Positions 46,839 to 58,550 of a stretch of DNA of 64,000 nt are shown piece after piece. The stretch is taken from the NCBI GenBank assembly GCA_949130495.1, contig OX422221.1:154745241-154809240 (forward strand), given 5' to 3'. The translations under genes were made by a program, and so were the position numbers. Below the pieces are notes generated by a model. The model was not told the DNA's origin, did no database searches, and saw nothing but the letters and a program-made list of their open reading frames with translations. Source of the stretch: Sambucus nigra. Taxonomy: Eukaryota > Streptophyta > Magnoliopsida > Dipsacales > Adoxaceae. The first letter of the stretch is position 1. Every line of letters begins with the position of its first letter.

Positions 46839-47447
46839 ATTCTTTGAGATTATGCATTTGCATAGATAATTCGTTTTAATATTTTCCTTTATTAGAACAT
46901 AAATATAAGTTCCCTAAATATTATAGCTATCATCGTCTTTAGGTATCTCTTACTCATGTTTCTCTAATCATTTTTATAAGAAACTCATAGCTATGATTCT
47001 TACCTGCACATCTAAAAATATAGAGAAGAAAACTTGACCAGATTGATTGAAAATAATTTGCCACAAAATTTATAGATAAAAAAAAAATATACCCTAGTCA
47101 ACTCGTGTATGTGTGTACGGTTTGGAAATGACCACAACATTGTCAACATGAGTCATTCTCAGGAAAATTTATAGAAATGATAATTCAAAACATTCATAGG
47201 TTCAAACTACCTTCTAAAGAACCTATTCCAAGAATAAATAAACATCATGGTGTGTTCCGCAATTTTTTCATCACCACAACACTAGTTATCCACAAAAATT
47301 ACAAAATAATATTTTTTTTTTTTGGGGGGGGGGTATTTTCATAAAGAAAACAAAGTTTTTTGGGGGGTTTTCTCATTATTTCTCAATAAAAAAATTATAT
47401 TTTTTCAAAAGATATAAAACCAAAACAAATAGAATAAAATAAACATA
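46834..47447. other. AT-rich sequence without recognised feature
   Basis: A T run followed by a G run at 47310-47334 stands out; otherwise nothing was recognised. Confidence 0.5.
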
Positions 47448-47668
47448 CACTATACCAAAATACATAAAATGTCACTCTTCACTCGGTTGCATTGTCATGG
47501 TAAAAACTGTTACAAAAAAATACGCGTTTGTTGCCACAGTTCTGTTAAGGCTTTTAACCGTGACAACATCTAAATGTTTTCGTGGTTAAAAGCCTTGATA
47601 GGACCGTGACAACATTTTTAATGAAATAATAGGGCAACGGCAAAAACTTTTTCCCATTCTTGCCAAAA

Positions 47669-47670
<2 letters not shown>

Positions 47671-47709
<39 letters not shown>

Positions 47710-47910
47710 GCAACCGACGATTCTATCTCTCTCCGATTTTAGGTCCTCTCTCTCACCGATTTCAGGTGAGATTCCAACCACACACACCACATATAGAAAT
47801 ACACACACACACACCACACACACACACACACACACCATACACACATAAACACGGACAAACCATTTAAATTACAGAAATTACAGAAATCACGTGTAATTTC
47901 TGTGTATTAT

Positions 47911-47950
<40 letters not shown>
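47671..47950. repeat. CT, CA and GT microsatellites
   Basis: A CT run at 47671-47706, a CA-rich run at 47798-47837, and a GT run at 47910-47949. The CA and GT runs are inverse complements about 70 bp apart. They produce the ORFs 47554-47848 on both strands, which are rejected. Confidence 0.92.
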
Positions 47951-47951
<1 letters not shown>

Positions 47952-48699
47952 TGTGTTTTTCTTATTTATTGTGTGTGTGTTATTGATGGTTTATTAGGTT
48001 TAATTTATGTGGCATTTGGTATAAAAAAATTATGATTATCAACAATTCAATTGTCAATTTATTTTTACAATAATTGAATATTTTTTTTTGATGTGGTACA
48101 AAAATTGTCAATTCAAATATGCGGCTTACATGTGATGTGGAACTTGAATTTTTTTGTGAACATCACTAAATTCCTTCTTTATTTTATTTTAATAATACAT
48201 GCATATAGAGAACCAAAATAACGAGTTTATTAACAAACACCTCAAAACGACGTAATTTTGGGTGTTTTGAGGCAAATAAAGGAGTTTTCTTTTAATTTTG
48301 CCCTCATTGTCACACCAAAACTACGTTGTTTTGAGATGGTCCATTAGGTTGTTCTTTTTAATTGTTTCTCCCTCATTGTTGAGTTAATTATTTATGTTCT
48401 GCGCTTGGATCTTAGATTATTGAAATGCTGAAACTCTATTGAATATTTTTTTTTATTATTTGAATTGTTGTTTGGGATTCTTGAATTATTGTTGACTGGT
48501 GAATTTGAATATTTAGTTGTCCATTCAGTCGGTTGGCCCTAGACATTTCTAACATTTAGGGTTGTGATACTACCAAATAGAAATTAAACATACTTACCAT
48601 GAAAATATAAATAAAATGTTGTGGGTAATATAAATTTTAAAACATTAATTAAAAGTAGGGTAAAATTATACATAGAAACAACACAAATCATACACTCAA

Positions 48700-48839
48700 T
48701 ATGTATAATTTAACACTGTAGACTTTGTGTTTGTTATTTGGTGGTAACGTCGGAGTGTAAATTTGAATCATTAAGCAATGCATATTGTGACTTTGCCGCC
48801 AAATAACAAACAAAGTCTATAGTGTTAAATTATACATAG
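48700..48839. repeat. small inverted-repeat (MITE-like) hairpin
   Basis: The left arm from ATGTATAATTTAACACTGTA (48701) to GGTGGTAAC pairs with the right arm GCCGCCAAATAAC to TTAAATTATACAT (48838). The arms are about 50 bp with a loop of about 35 bp. No target duplication is certain. It lies in the 5' region of CACTA 2. Confidence 0.75.
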
Positions 48840-49421
48840 TTATTTGCCTTTTAAGTTATAGACAGTTAGATACTAGCCTTCTAGTTCATATGTGTATACA
48901 TTCAATAGCCCTTAGACCCATTCGAGAGTCATTACCCTTATAATGAGATATCTCCAATTGTCCCGTTTGGACAGTTTGGGACAACATAGTTTTTGTATAA
49001 TAATATACTTAGTGGCTTACACTTGTTACTTTTGGAGGAAGTTTTGGTGCCGTCTCTTAATGTCCTCTGGGTACATACTAGATGATGCGGTGTTAAGTGT
49101 TATTTCAATTGATAAATTGAAATTACATGAACATTTGCGAATCTATGTCATCACGATTAATGCAGGAAATATGATGCACGTGGGAGCAATAAATGATAAG
49201 AACGATGGCACAGTCAAACAACGAATTTAGGCTGTGGGTGTTACACGAGGTAATTATAATGAGAATGTATCTTATTAAATGACATAGGACAAGAAATCTT
49301 TAAAACTAACCTAATTAATTTATCAATAATCCCAGCTCTTAAAGATGGGTGATGCTACATCAGGGCTTGCTCGTCTAGACACCGGAACCTTGTTCATGGC
49401 AGACGAGTATAAAAATATCGA

Positions 49422-49907
49422 TTGAACGATTATGTATTCGTTGCAAGGCTGTATAAGGAAAATATAAATGTAAAGAACTTGGGCATTTCATACAAGGCTC
49501 TTACTTATTTTCGAGCGAGGGCGAAAGATAAAAACCTCGTTGAAGGTGAAATGACTTACTATGGTGTCATTTGGAATATATTTGAATTGGACTATATAAG
49601 CTTCAAAGAGGTTGTGTTTTACTGTGATTGGGTAAGAGTTTAAGATAAAAATACTTGTAAAGTTAATACTGGTTCCAATTTGATCATGGTTGATTTGTCC
49701 AGGTTGAAAAGCAATGAGTACGTGAGCGATGAGCCGATTGTTTGTGCTTTTAAAAATATCAAGCAAGTGTTTTTTTCGGAGTATATCAACAACGAGCCGT
49801 GGTCAGTCGTCCTACACACGCCAAAGTGTGTAACTAGTATCGTGGATGACTTGGCTGCTCCTACCAAATATCAATCCATTTTAGTTGATAACCCAAATTT
49901 GAAATAA
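49422..49907 (+). pseudogene. CACTA transposase C-terminal (DUF4216-like) remnant
   Basis: One frame with a single in-frame stop (TAA 49641-49643). It encodes GEMTYYGVIWNIFELDY, VVFYCDWVRV, then LIMVDLSRLKSN, DEPIVCAFKNIKQVFF and EPWSVVLHTPK. This order is that of the DUF4216 domain (PF13952) at the C-terminal side of TNP2-type CACTA transposases: YYG-I-E-LDY, F-CDWV, V-L, P-FA-QV-Y, W-VVL-T-P. An upstream frame, 48943-49230, with HEHLRIYVITIN may be an eroded piece of the same protein. The stop is at 49905-49907. The catalytic transposase region is not present. Confidence 0.82.
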
Positions 49908-50304
49908 ATTATGGATTTGTAATAAGTATCCTAATTATTTGAAATAGTTGTATTCTTCTAGTGCATTATTATTGTCAGACGATAGTTTAATGCTTTTATT
50001 CATTTTTATTTGATCAGTTTTTGTTGATTTGAATCAACATTGGTTGGTTGGTTAGTGAATATGTTAATTTGAATTTTAACTAGTTTCAGCATTAATTCAA
50101 AGTCCGTGACATGACCAGAATTTGAAATAATTTTTAGATTTGTAATAAGTATTCCAATTATTTAAAATAATGCTTAGTTTAATTTATGATATGGATTTAC
50201 ATTCTTATACTGTCGTTAACTTGTATTCTTCTAGTGATTTTATTCATTTGGATTTGATCATTTTCTCATACATATGTTTCTACTAATAACAAAATTTTTT
50301 GCAG

Positions 50305-50590
50305 GAAATGTCTACATTAAGGCATTAGGGAAGTGGGGGCGAGGAAGGCTCGTCTAACACTAGGCCCCCAAAGTGGGAAAAATTGGGGACTGTAGTGGAG
50401 AACAAGACGACCTTACAATTTAGATCCTTGGAGTTGCTGAAGACGATTATTGGCCCTGGGTACTCGGATTGGAGGAAGGTGCCCTACGAGCTTAAGATGT
50501 CCATTTGGGGGGGGGGGGGGGGGGCAGTACAAGTACTTGCTCATTTTATATTTAATAATTTAAATAGTACTAACTGGAGGAGGGTGGTGT
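50305..50590 (+). pseudogene. second CACTA gene, N-terminal fragment
   Basis: An acceptor-like TTTTTTGCAG is followed by GAAATGTCTAC. Nearby coding reads RPPKWEKLGTVVENKTTLQF and, further on, GYSDWRKVPYELKMSIW. The pattern W-K-VP-E-K--W resembles the plant En/Spm-type (Ptta) second protein. A long G run at 50506-50524 ends the similarity. A stop interrupts just after the start (GGCATTAGG). Assignment rests on weak similarity and on position downstream of the transposase remnant. Confidence 0.5.
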
Positions 50591-51569
50591 GATTGGGTTC
50601 TGATAAGAAACTGAAACGGGTTAGGCATGACCCACTCTAATGGACTTTACCTTCAAGGTCTCAAGAGTAGCTGGGTAAGAAAAGGTTATAAATCTGGTAA
50701 AAAATGAAGTAAATGCTATTGACTTCTCCCCCGCAAATATAAAACATCAAGCATAATAATGATAACTTGGAGAATAATATCTCTTGAGAATGATGGCTGC
50801 AATGATAGGAGTGAAGAGATAAGCATTCAACATTTATAGAGAGAGAGAAGGGAGATAATACTAGGTCTGGTATGATTTTGACAGTAAGAGTATAACTTGA
50901 GTTTTCTGATCTAATTTGAACAAGCCTAAAGGTCTTAATTATAGATACAATCTAGGGCTGACATGGCCTTTTTGGACTCCAAAAATGAGAGGAAACTTTG
51001 AGGGACAAAGTCTGAAGTGTACCTTTTGTCCCTATATTTCTTGCAGTCGCCTATCTTTCTTTGACATTTGACACCTGATGCAAAACAAAATCAAAAAGCA
51101 TATATGTCTCATAATGGAGACAAACATATTATTTGGTAAACATATTTTTAAATGGTAGCTTATTATACAAACTTTTGTAAACTTGAGAGTGGACTTGAGG
51201 GCCACCCTCTTTAAAATCATTTATAAAAGTGTTGGATGTGTAAGTGCTTGAGTAACTCTTAAGGGTCTCTCTACTAGTATTTTCTATTTTTTATAGTGCT
51301 AAGTGATTGAGTCTTGCTCAACAACCTTGTCTCTCATCCACCAAGCCAAAAATCCCAGAATATCCCAATGGGCCTATTTGAGACCTGCTTGCTCAACTAG
51401 GCTACCTGTACAAGTAAATAAACATTAGTACTTTTGCTATTTAAAAGAATAATTTTTTTCTTCTAACGAGGGACCTCTCATGATAAATCCCATCATTTTG
51501 ACTTGTTTTTCTCTGTGGGTCACTTGTTTCTTAGACCCCCTCGCTGCAAAATATTATTTTATTTGAGCA
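50591..51569. other. unassigned, LTR- or UTR-like sequence
   Basis: Moderately GC-varied with purine runs such as AGAGAGAGAGAAGGGAG (50841-50857), no coding frame. I looked for similarity to the LTR at 60544-61394 and saw none. Confidence 0.4.
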
Positions 51570-52033
51570 TTGGCATAGGGGTCCCTCACTTTGGACACCC
51601 TCACGTAATTTTATATATTGACTAGAATTGGCAGAGGGGTACCTCTTTTGTGGACTCCCTCGCCCAAATATCATTTTAATTGGGATTTGGCAGAGGGGTC
51701 CCTCTCCGTGGACTCCCTCGGCCAAATATCATTTTAACTGGGATTTGGTAGAGGGTTCCCTCGTTGTGGAATCCTTCGCCCAAATATCATTTTAACTGAG
51801 TATTGGTAGAGGGCCCCCTCACTTGTGGACTCCCTCGCCTAAACAATATTTACACTAACATTGGCAAAGGGGTCCCTCGCTTGTGGACTCCCTCGCCCAA
51901 GTAATATTTACACTAACATTGGCTGAGGGGTCCCTCTCTTGTGGACTCCCTCTCCCAAGTAATATTTACACTAACATTGGATGAGGGGTCCCTCTCTTGT
52001 GGACTACCTCTCCCAAATAATATTCTTAACTTG
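51570..52033. repeat. 58-bp minisatellite, eight units, upstream of PMD pseudogene
   Basis: Units begin at about 51571, 51629, 51688, 51746, 51804, 51862, 51920 and 51978, a period of 58-59 bp. Each contains TTGGCAGAGGGGTCCCTC, then TGTGGACTCCCTCGCC and an AT-rich half. The last three units share a different AT-rich half (AATATTTACACTAACA), so the array grew in two stages. It ends about 270 bp before a TATA-like box. Confidence 0.95.
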
Positions 52034-52300
52034 TGGCATAATGTCCCTTTACATTAGTCACTTGTGTAAAGTCTTTTGTGTTGGACAAACCAAAAGGCTT
52101 TGTATGCCATAATTGCAATTTTTGGTTTTTGAGGGACCCTAGTGCTCCTTCATCATTATCCCTAGGGTCATTAAATGTTCTTTCACTTTATTCTAGGTTT
52201 TGGAGTCTCAAGGAGCCACGTGTCATTATGGGAACTGATATCCCATCCTTTGGGTAAAAGTCCGTTCAACTTTTGGTTTTCCCACATGACGTCCTATTTT

Positions 52301-52310
52301 CTTATAAAAT
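52301..52310 (+). promoter_or_regulatory. TATA-like box of PMD pseudogene
   Basis: CTTATAAAAT lies about 140 bp before the ATG at 52447, with a pyrimidine-rich leader (CTTTTCACTTTCACTTTTTC) between. Placement is by position only. Confidence 0.45.
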
Positions 52311-52634
52311 CTCTTATTAAACTTCATTCTTTTCACTTTCACTTTTTCATCTTCTTTACCAGGGAAGAAATCACAGAGCTCTTGAGAGAAGTAAATTTTT
52401 TTTCCTTTCATAATTTTTTTCTTTAAGCTTTTAAAATTCCACTTCGATGGCCTCATCTCCGCACACTGCATTTACTGGCATCGCCAACATCGTTAGAGAG
52501 ATTTTAGTTGGCTCTTTGCCTATCTCAGTTACTGTTTCTATGGTGGTGGCTACTGGCGTAACCACCATAGCTACCGTCATCCCTCATCTTATTGTCACTG
52601 TACCAAGGTTATTTTTCTAAGATGAGCGCTAGCA

Positions 52635-52890
52635 GGGGTCCCTCATTTAGGAAAGTTGAGATTGGGGGTTCCTCGTCTGGGGGGATTATTGTCAGGGGTT
52701 CCTCTCTTGGGAAAAGTGATGCTAGGGGTCCCTTGTATGGACTAATTTTTATTGGGGGTCCCTTATTTGGGACAATTTTTACTGAGGTTCCTCATCCGAG
52801 ACAACTGTTGCTGGGGGTTCCTCATTTGGACCAATTGTTAGTGGGGGTCCCTTGTCTGGTACAATTGCTGCTGGTGGTTCCTCGACCATT
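52635..52890 (+). repeat. 30-bp coding minisatellite, about nine units
   Basis: Units start near 52635, 52665, 52695, 52725, 52755, 52785, 52814, 52844 and 52874. Each begins GGGGTCCCTC or GGGGTTCCTC and encodes a 10-residue Gly-Ser/Pro-rich unit such as GSSSGGIIVR. One unit has 29 bases, which shifts the frame. The head motif matches that of the 58-bp minisatellite about 600 bp upstream. Confidence 0.92.
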
Positions 52891-55274
52891 TCCCCCCTCT
52901 TGCAATCTCATAAGGATTACTTACGCACTCGCCAACACATAGATTTGGCCTTTACTAATGCACACCCTATTTTGGTGAGAGTAATGGTTTCATGTCTTTC
53001 CTCACCAAATTTAAGGAAGATTTTGTTGCTAAAATATGAGAGCTACCCCACGTTTGTTTGAGTGAAACATGTGATTTTCCTATTATTTTCCCTAATTCCA
53101 TCCTTAGGGTTAGGGCTAATCGTGGTGACTTTCCTCATTCTAATATAGATATCAAGGCCGTTACATGTCCCCTAAAGAATGGGTCTCTTGGGTTGGCCAT
53201 ATTCTTGGTGTCCCTTCATTTAAGGCTACACTTGAGGGATTTGGTCTTGTCACAGTAATTAACAGTTTGAAATCTTATACAGTTGCTAAACATGCTTCGA
53301 CTTTTAACTTGTTGGCTTCCCATTGGATTAGGTATTCTCACACATTTGTTATAGGTTGGGGTGAATTTACTATCACCACAGAGGATGTCTGCGAGTTAAT
53401 CACATTAACTTACTGAGGAGACCATGTTTTTACTGATGACTACGAGGACACCCTCAAAGAAGAGATGGTGGGAGAACTTTAGTCATCTCTTTCTGAATGT
53501 TATAAGTATGTGGCTATTAACATAACAGGTACCACCAAGAATTCCTTCACTAAATGATAACGATACTAGTTTAAAGATTTCGAGTAGCTCCCCTAAGGAG
53601 GAATCTTTCAGTAGGACCCCCAAGAGTCAGGAGGGTCCAAAGATTAACTCTCCTTCGGATTTGGTATCTTTTCTGGTTACTTTCCTTAGCAGACTCTTAC
53701 TTCTAGGGAGGCCATAAGACTCTCCTCGTGAGCTCCTTTTCAGATTGGTAGTGAGGCTTGCGTAAGCGAGAATTGTGTCCTTTGTCGCCTTGACACTTGG
53801 GTCTCTTTATACGTGGTTGGATCATGCCCACATTAATGTTGAAAGATCTTATGGCCATTACGCTGTCACCAATTTTACTAACTTCTTTATCTTGATGGCC
53901 TTCTTATTTGTGCATTTTCTAAACTTTGGCCTCGAAGTGAAAGCCTGTCATAGAAAGGTTGCCCATATCACCAGATATACTAAAAGTTCCCTATAAATCA
54001 CTTTAGGTGTCTTTAATTGACAATGTGAATGAATCATTTTTCCTCCCGTATTGTAAAGGGGTTGGTGGCACTTTTTCCTCGATGTCTTTTTCACACGCCG
54101 ACGGTACGTTCTACTGCCCTGCTGATGCGGCGTTTATCTCTTCATGCTCGCACATCGATGTTATGACCATGCTATTGCTTGGACTCCTTCCTTACTTGAC
54201 AGAGATGGTCCAAGGTTTGGAGTCATATTATTCAGAGAGAGTGGTAAGACAATTTGGTTATGATCAGGGTGTTCATACCTCCGTATATCCTTCGGGAATT
54301 ACTCCTTTTGAGCTATATCTGGAGATTTATAGGAACTTCACCACCCAGGGTATGTTGCATACAGTGAGTCACTTGAAAGGACTATATGTGCCTCCTTGTG
54401 ATCACTTACCTTCTTTCACCCGTTCCTAGTTCGTGTTCTGGAACAGGCAGGTTCTACTTATTCATAATTGTGTAGCAGAGGTCCCTCATGAAACCATTCC
54501 TACCAAGTATTCCATTGCTAAGTTCCTAATCAAGAGGACTCAGAAAGAAATTTAGCATCACAGTACAACTCCAAAGACAGATTTAGAGCAAGTCATTCCT
54601 ATCTTGGTTAAGCCACTCCTTGATGAGTCTATTTATTCGAAGCAACTTGAGCCATAACTCGCTAAGTCCAAAGTCAAATCTAAGGGCAAGGGGAAATAAA
54701 AAGCCGCCACTGCTTCCAAGAGAAAACACCCTAACATGAATGTGTCAAATTTCATACCTTTCATTTCTACTTCTCCCTCTTTTCCTCTTTCTCTCGTGAG
54801 GACTAAGGCAAGCAAGAAAAAAAAGAGTTGATGCTGAGGCTGCTGCTCCTTCTGTGGAAAATCAAGGGTTGGATACTAATAACCTCGAAGTAAGAAAGAC
54901 TTATAGGATTATTCGGGAGTAGGGTTATGAGGCTCTAGGTCTTTGTTCTTCGGATCCACCTATTATGTCTATTCCAATTACAAAAGGTACTATACCCGAA
55001 TCGTCTTTACTTTATGAAATTGGCTCTTATGGAGTTTCACATGTTAGTTCCCCTTCTCACTCATTTGAAGATGAACTAGTTGACTACAACAACACTCCTT
55101 CCTACAATGATAATAATTCTTCTTCAAATGATAAGGATGGCATGGACTTTCATGGTGAAGGCACTACTGACACTTATGATTTGTTATTAGTTTTGAGGGA
55201 CTCTTCCAATGCAGACCATATGATAAAATCTCCATCAGAGACCCGCCTTACTACCAGATGTCTTCCTTACGGAC

Positions 55275-57600
55275 AGGCTGCGTACCCTGATGTTGTAAGT
55301 TCCTTTTCGGGCTTTCTTTATTTGACTTTTTTTATTTATACAGTCTCCTTTTTTTCATCATTGATTTGTTTACTAACTTTTCCTTATGATGTTTTCATAG
55401 GATCATCTGATGAGACGAGGGGTCTATCACCTCCTCCACTTGCTCGTGCTCATTTCTCATGAGAGGGGAACTTGATGCTTGCTTCCTCCTTGGGCCTTTC
55501 CCGAGAGGTTTGTTGCTACCTTCCCTCTAGAATCCTTCTTTTTCTTTTACTTGAACTTAATTTTGTTTACCTTTTTGCAACTTTCATCAGTATATCCTAC
55601 GGTCACCAGAGTCTCTTCTGTGACCTCGTGGTTCATTTAGGTATTTCATCGATTCTTTAAGTTTTTTTGGTTTTACCATTCTTTCTCAAACTTATTTCCC
55701 TTGCCTTCTCTTTTCTTTATACTTGCAGAGGACTGTGTACTTAGCCAAACTACTCCACCTTTCGCTATTTCAGCAACATACATTCTCAGAGTTAGAACCC
55801 TTTCTTTTTCATTCTCAGAGGTATACCTACCCCTTTGGAATTTGTATCTTGCCTACGATGTTTTTCCTTATGTGCTTTACTTACTTATAGCTTGTTATGT
55901 TTATTTCCCCAGGGCCCTATACTCCTTAGCCCGTCTTAACTTTGAGGGAATCTTCCTTCTTTTGGGATTACTATTCTAGGGTTATCACCCTCAGTGAGGA
56001 TTCCTATCCCCCCGGTCCACAATTCTATGGATAGCAGGCCTTTAGTCTAATCTATTTCTCATGGCCCAATGTTTACTGTGGCCTCAACTATTAAGCATGT
56101 TTCACAGCCTTCTTCTTCTCTTCTGATATTATTTTTTTAAACTTACAGATACTGTTTTTTTTTCTTTTGCAAAAATTTCTAACACTTTTATGATGAGCAG
56201 GTCACCAATATTGTCCCTACTGCATCGATTGTCACCTTCCAACCTTATTCTTTAGTAGGGGATCGGGTATCCTATTAGACTTTTGCCTTTGATTGCTTTA
56301 TCTAGATTGTCAATTGCTAGCTTATATTGATGATTCATTTTCTCAATCTTCAGTTGGCTCACGACAGTACATCGCTGGAACCTTGTGTTTCTTCTTCTCA
56401 AGTAGCCCCTACTGCGGTTGAGTCACCTCGCCCTGCTGCTTCTAGTGAGGCCCCTATTATAGTGCCTCTTTTAGTAATCCTTTAAACCTTAAGCTCTTAC
56501 ATATTCTTCACACTCATTTTTTTCATGAGGTAAGTAGTTTACTAACACTTGCCTTATTTTCTTCATTTAAAAGTTAGCTTTGCAGAGACTTATCCTTCTA
56601 CAGAACCTCCTTCCCTTCTTACATAGGAGACTCATCAAGTACAACTTCAATTCTCTATGTTTATTTACTTCTTAACAGTATTTTTTATTGACTTGTTCCT
56701 CATTTGGTTATTAGTCTAGCACTGCTAAGCTTTCACCTACATGTTTTGATGTGAATCCTATATGGGTGATTCCACAGGTACTACATATTTTTGTGTAAAG
56801 TTCACGTCTATTATGTGTAAATTTGCTAACTTTCTTTTGTTTTATTTGTTTTCAGACTGTAATGGTTGATGTCCCTTTATCTACGCGGCTTATTGTAAGT
56901 TCCGAAGTAGAGACTCCCTAGATACTTCATTTGCATGTATTAGTTCCTTACGGTCGGGTTGCTTCTTTTTTTACTTTCATGCTTTGAAAACTCTCCAAGT
57001 ATTTCTAACACACTTGGTTTCGATCCCTTTATCTTCGAGATTTATATCTTGATTCTCAGGTTAGCATTACGGCGACCTCTACATCTGTGGCGCCTTTAGC
57101 AAGCGTTCTGGAGGAGGTACCTCTGGTAAGATTGTTATACTAGATTCTTTCTATGTCGCATGTTTTGTGAAATTATTTTTATAACCCTTACCCACTTCCT
57201 TACTTCTCAGGTTAGTGCTGCAACTGTTCCTGTATCTGTGAAACCCTTAGTTAGCTTCTCCATAGAAACTATTCCGGTAAGTGTTTAACCATTTATACTT
57301 TATGACTTTCTTTTTCTATGAAAGTGTTTACTAATACCCACCCGTTTCTTTATTTTCAGGTTAACATAGCTAGTGCTTCGATAACTGTGGAACACTTGCA
57401 GGAGGTAGCTATGAGTCAGGTATTATACTGCCATACCCTTTTCTCCTTTTTGCCATTCTTTTCTTATTTCTTCTTACTGTGCAAGTGTTTGCTAATTCCT
57501 ACCTGTTTATTTTTTTTTAGGTTAGCATAGCTAGTGCTCCGATAGATGTGGAACGTCTGTAAGGGGCAGATGTGCGGCAGTTATTATACTGTCATACCCT
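55275..57600 (+). other. chain of short exon-like segments in PMD pseudogene
   Basis: Repeated pyrimidine tract-CAG...GTAAG units flank short frames rich in Pro, Ser, Thr and Val. Examples are donor GTAAGT after 55295, acceptor at about 55399, exon 56716-56779, and 56856-56894. The clearest are 57060-57125 and 57211-57276 (66 nt each), then 57360-57419 and 57521-57580 (60 nt each). The last two are tandem copies together with their introns (period 161). In the last one the donor GT is TT and a codon has become TAA. ORFs listed across these introns are not proteins. Confidence 0.65.
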
Positions 57601-57784
57601 TTTCTTCTTTATGCCTCCCTTCTCTTCTTTCTTTTATTGCGCAAGTATGCTCACCTTCTCTTCCATGTTTCATTATTTTTAGCTTAACGAGCTGGCCATT
57701 CCTGATTCCATGGAATGAGCGAAGAGTGCTATACTGTGCCAACCTTAGGAAGTGCCCAGTCTCAATCATCCATTCACATGCATA

Positions 57785-58550
57785 ATTTTGGGAGAATACA
57801 AAAATAATTTTCTATTCTACTAAATACACGCAATTGCCGTAATTGTAGATGACAAAAAAAAATTATAGCTTCCCTACAATTTATTCTACATGCGAACATC
57901 ATAAATTCAAATGGAAACCAATCTCTAATCTAAGAATGCAAGGATTTTGAGTCTTGGTACACATTAAAGATTTTAGTAAAATCAGTCCCAACTTTAGTTT
58001 CAAATTACGTAATTAACATCTTTTGTTAATTTTAACAAAATGGTCATTATTGATGTTTAGGCCATATTTAAAACTCATAATACTAGAGAGGAATAATAGA
58101 AGTATCCATGCCTGTGAAAATCGTTTGAAGAAATATGATTTGATGACTGCGTTCCTCTCAAGAAAATAACTAAATTACGTTCTTGGACAATCTTGAGAAA
58201 ATCTGATTTGAATCTTCAAAGTTTGGGTTGAATCTTTCTTTTAAATGGGGCTACGGTTTTGTAGGTGGAAGAAGATGAAAATGTGGGGGACAATTTTAGA
58301 ATTGGACCCCAAAAAATCAATTTTTTTTAATTATAGTTAAATATGGTCATGGACTTTGTCCATGACCATTTTTATTTTTCCACCGCGCATAAAAATGGTC
58401 GCGGTCAAAGTCCATGACCCCCAACCATGATGAAAAATGGTCGCGGCCAAAGTCCGTGACCCACACCGTGACGAAAAATGGAAAAAAAATGGTCGCGACC
58501 AAAGTCTGTGACCTACACCGCAACGAATAAAATTGGAGCTTGGAGGCCCC
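57785..58550. mobile_element. unclassified insertion with TGGTCGCGRCCAAAGTC repeats
   Basis: Splits the PMD locus between CATTCACATGCATAATTTT and GGAGCTTGGAGGCCCC. Its right part (58330-58530) has at least four copies of a motif ATGGTCGCGGCCAAAGTC, spaced about 55-60 bp, with one inverted partner (GGTCATGGACTTTGTCC). The pattern resembles subterminal repeats of a DNA transposon, but CACTA or other ends were not found. The left part is AT-rich and unrecognised. Confidence 0.5.

Larger units (their letters stand above)
47448..50640 (+). mobile_element. CACTA (En/Spm) transposon 2, left end and partial genes
   Basis: The left terminus CACTATACCAAAA starts at 47448. Subterminal repeats follow, for example GGCTTTTAACCGTGACAAC and its inverse at 47549-47617. 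Inside are a transposase C-terminal remnant (49422-49907) and the start of a second gene (about 50305-50590), both on +. The matching right terminus was not found, and recognisable sequence ends near 50590-50640 at a G run. The transposase core (Transposase_21) is also missing, so the element is internally deleted and truncated. Confidence 0.8.

Noticed and set aside
47554..47848. ORFs of 96 and 62 codons
   Set aside because: Composed of CT and CA microsatellites.
49680..49907. Possible independent small gene
   Set aside because: Same frame as 49422-49643 apart from one stop; together they match one CACTA transposase C-terminal domain.
50591..51569. Possible left LTR partner of the LTR at 60544-61394
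   Set aside because: Starts and bodies were compared by eye and are not similar.
51570..52033. Regular direct repeats that might suggest a CRISPR array
   Set aside because: The spacers are also repeated, the period is uniform over the whole unit, and the context is plant nuclear DNA. It is a minisatellite.
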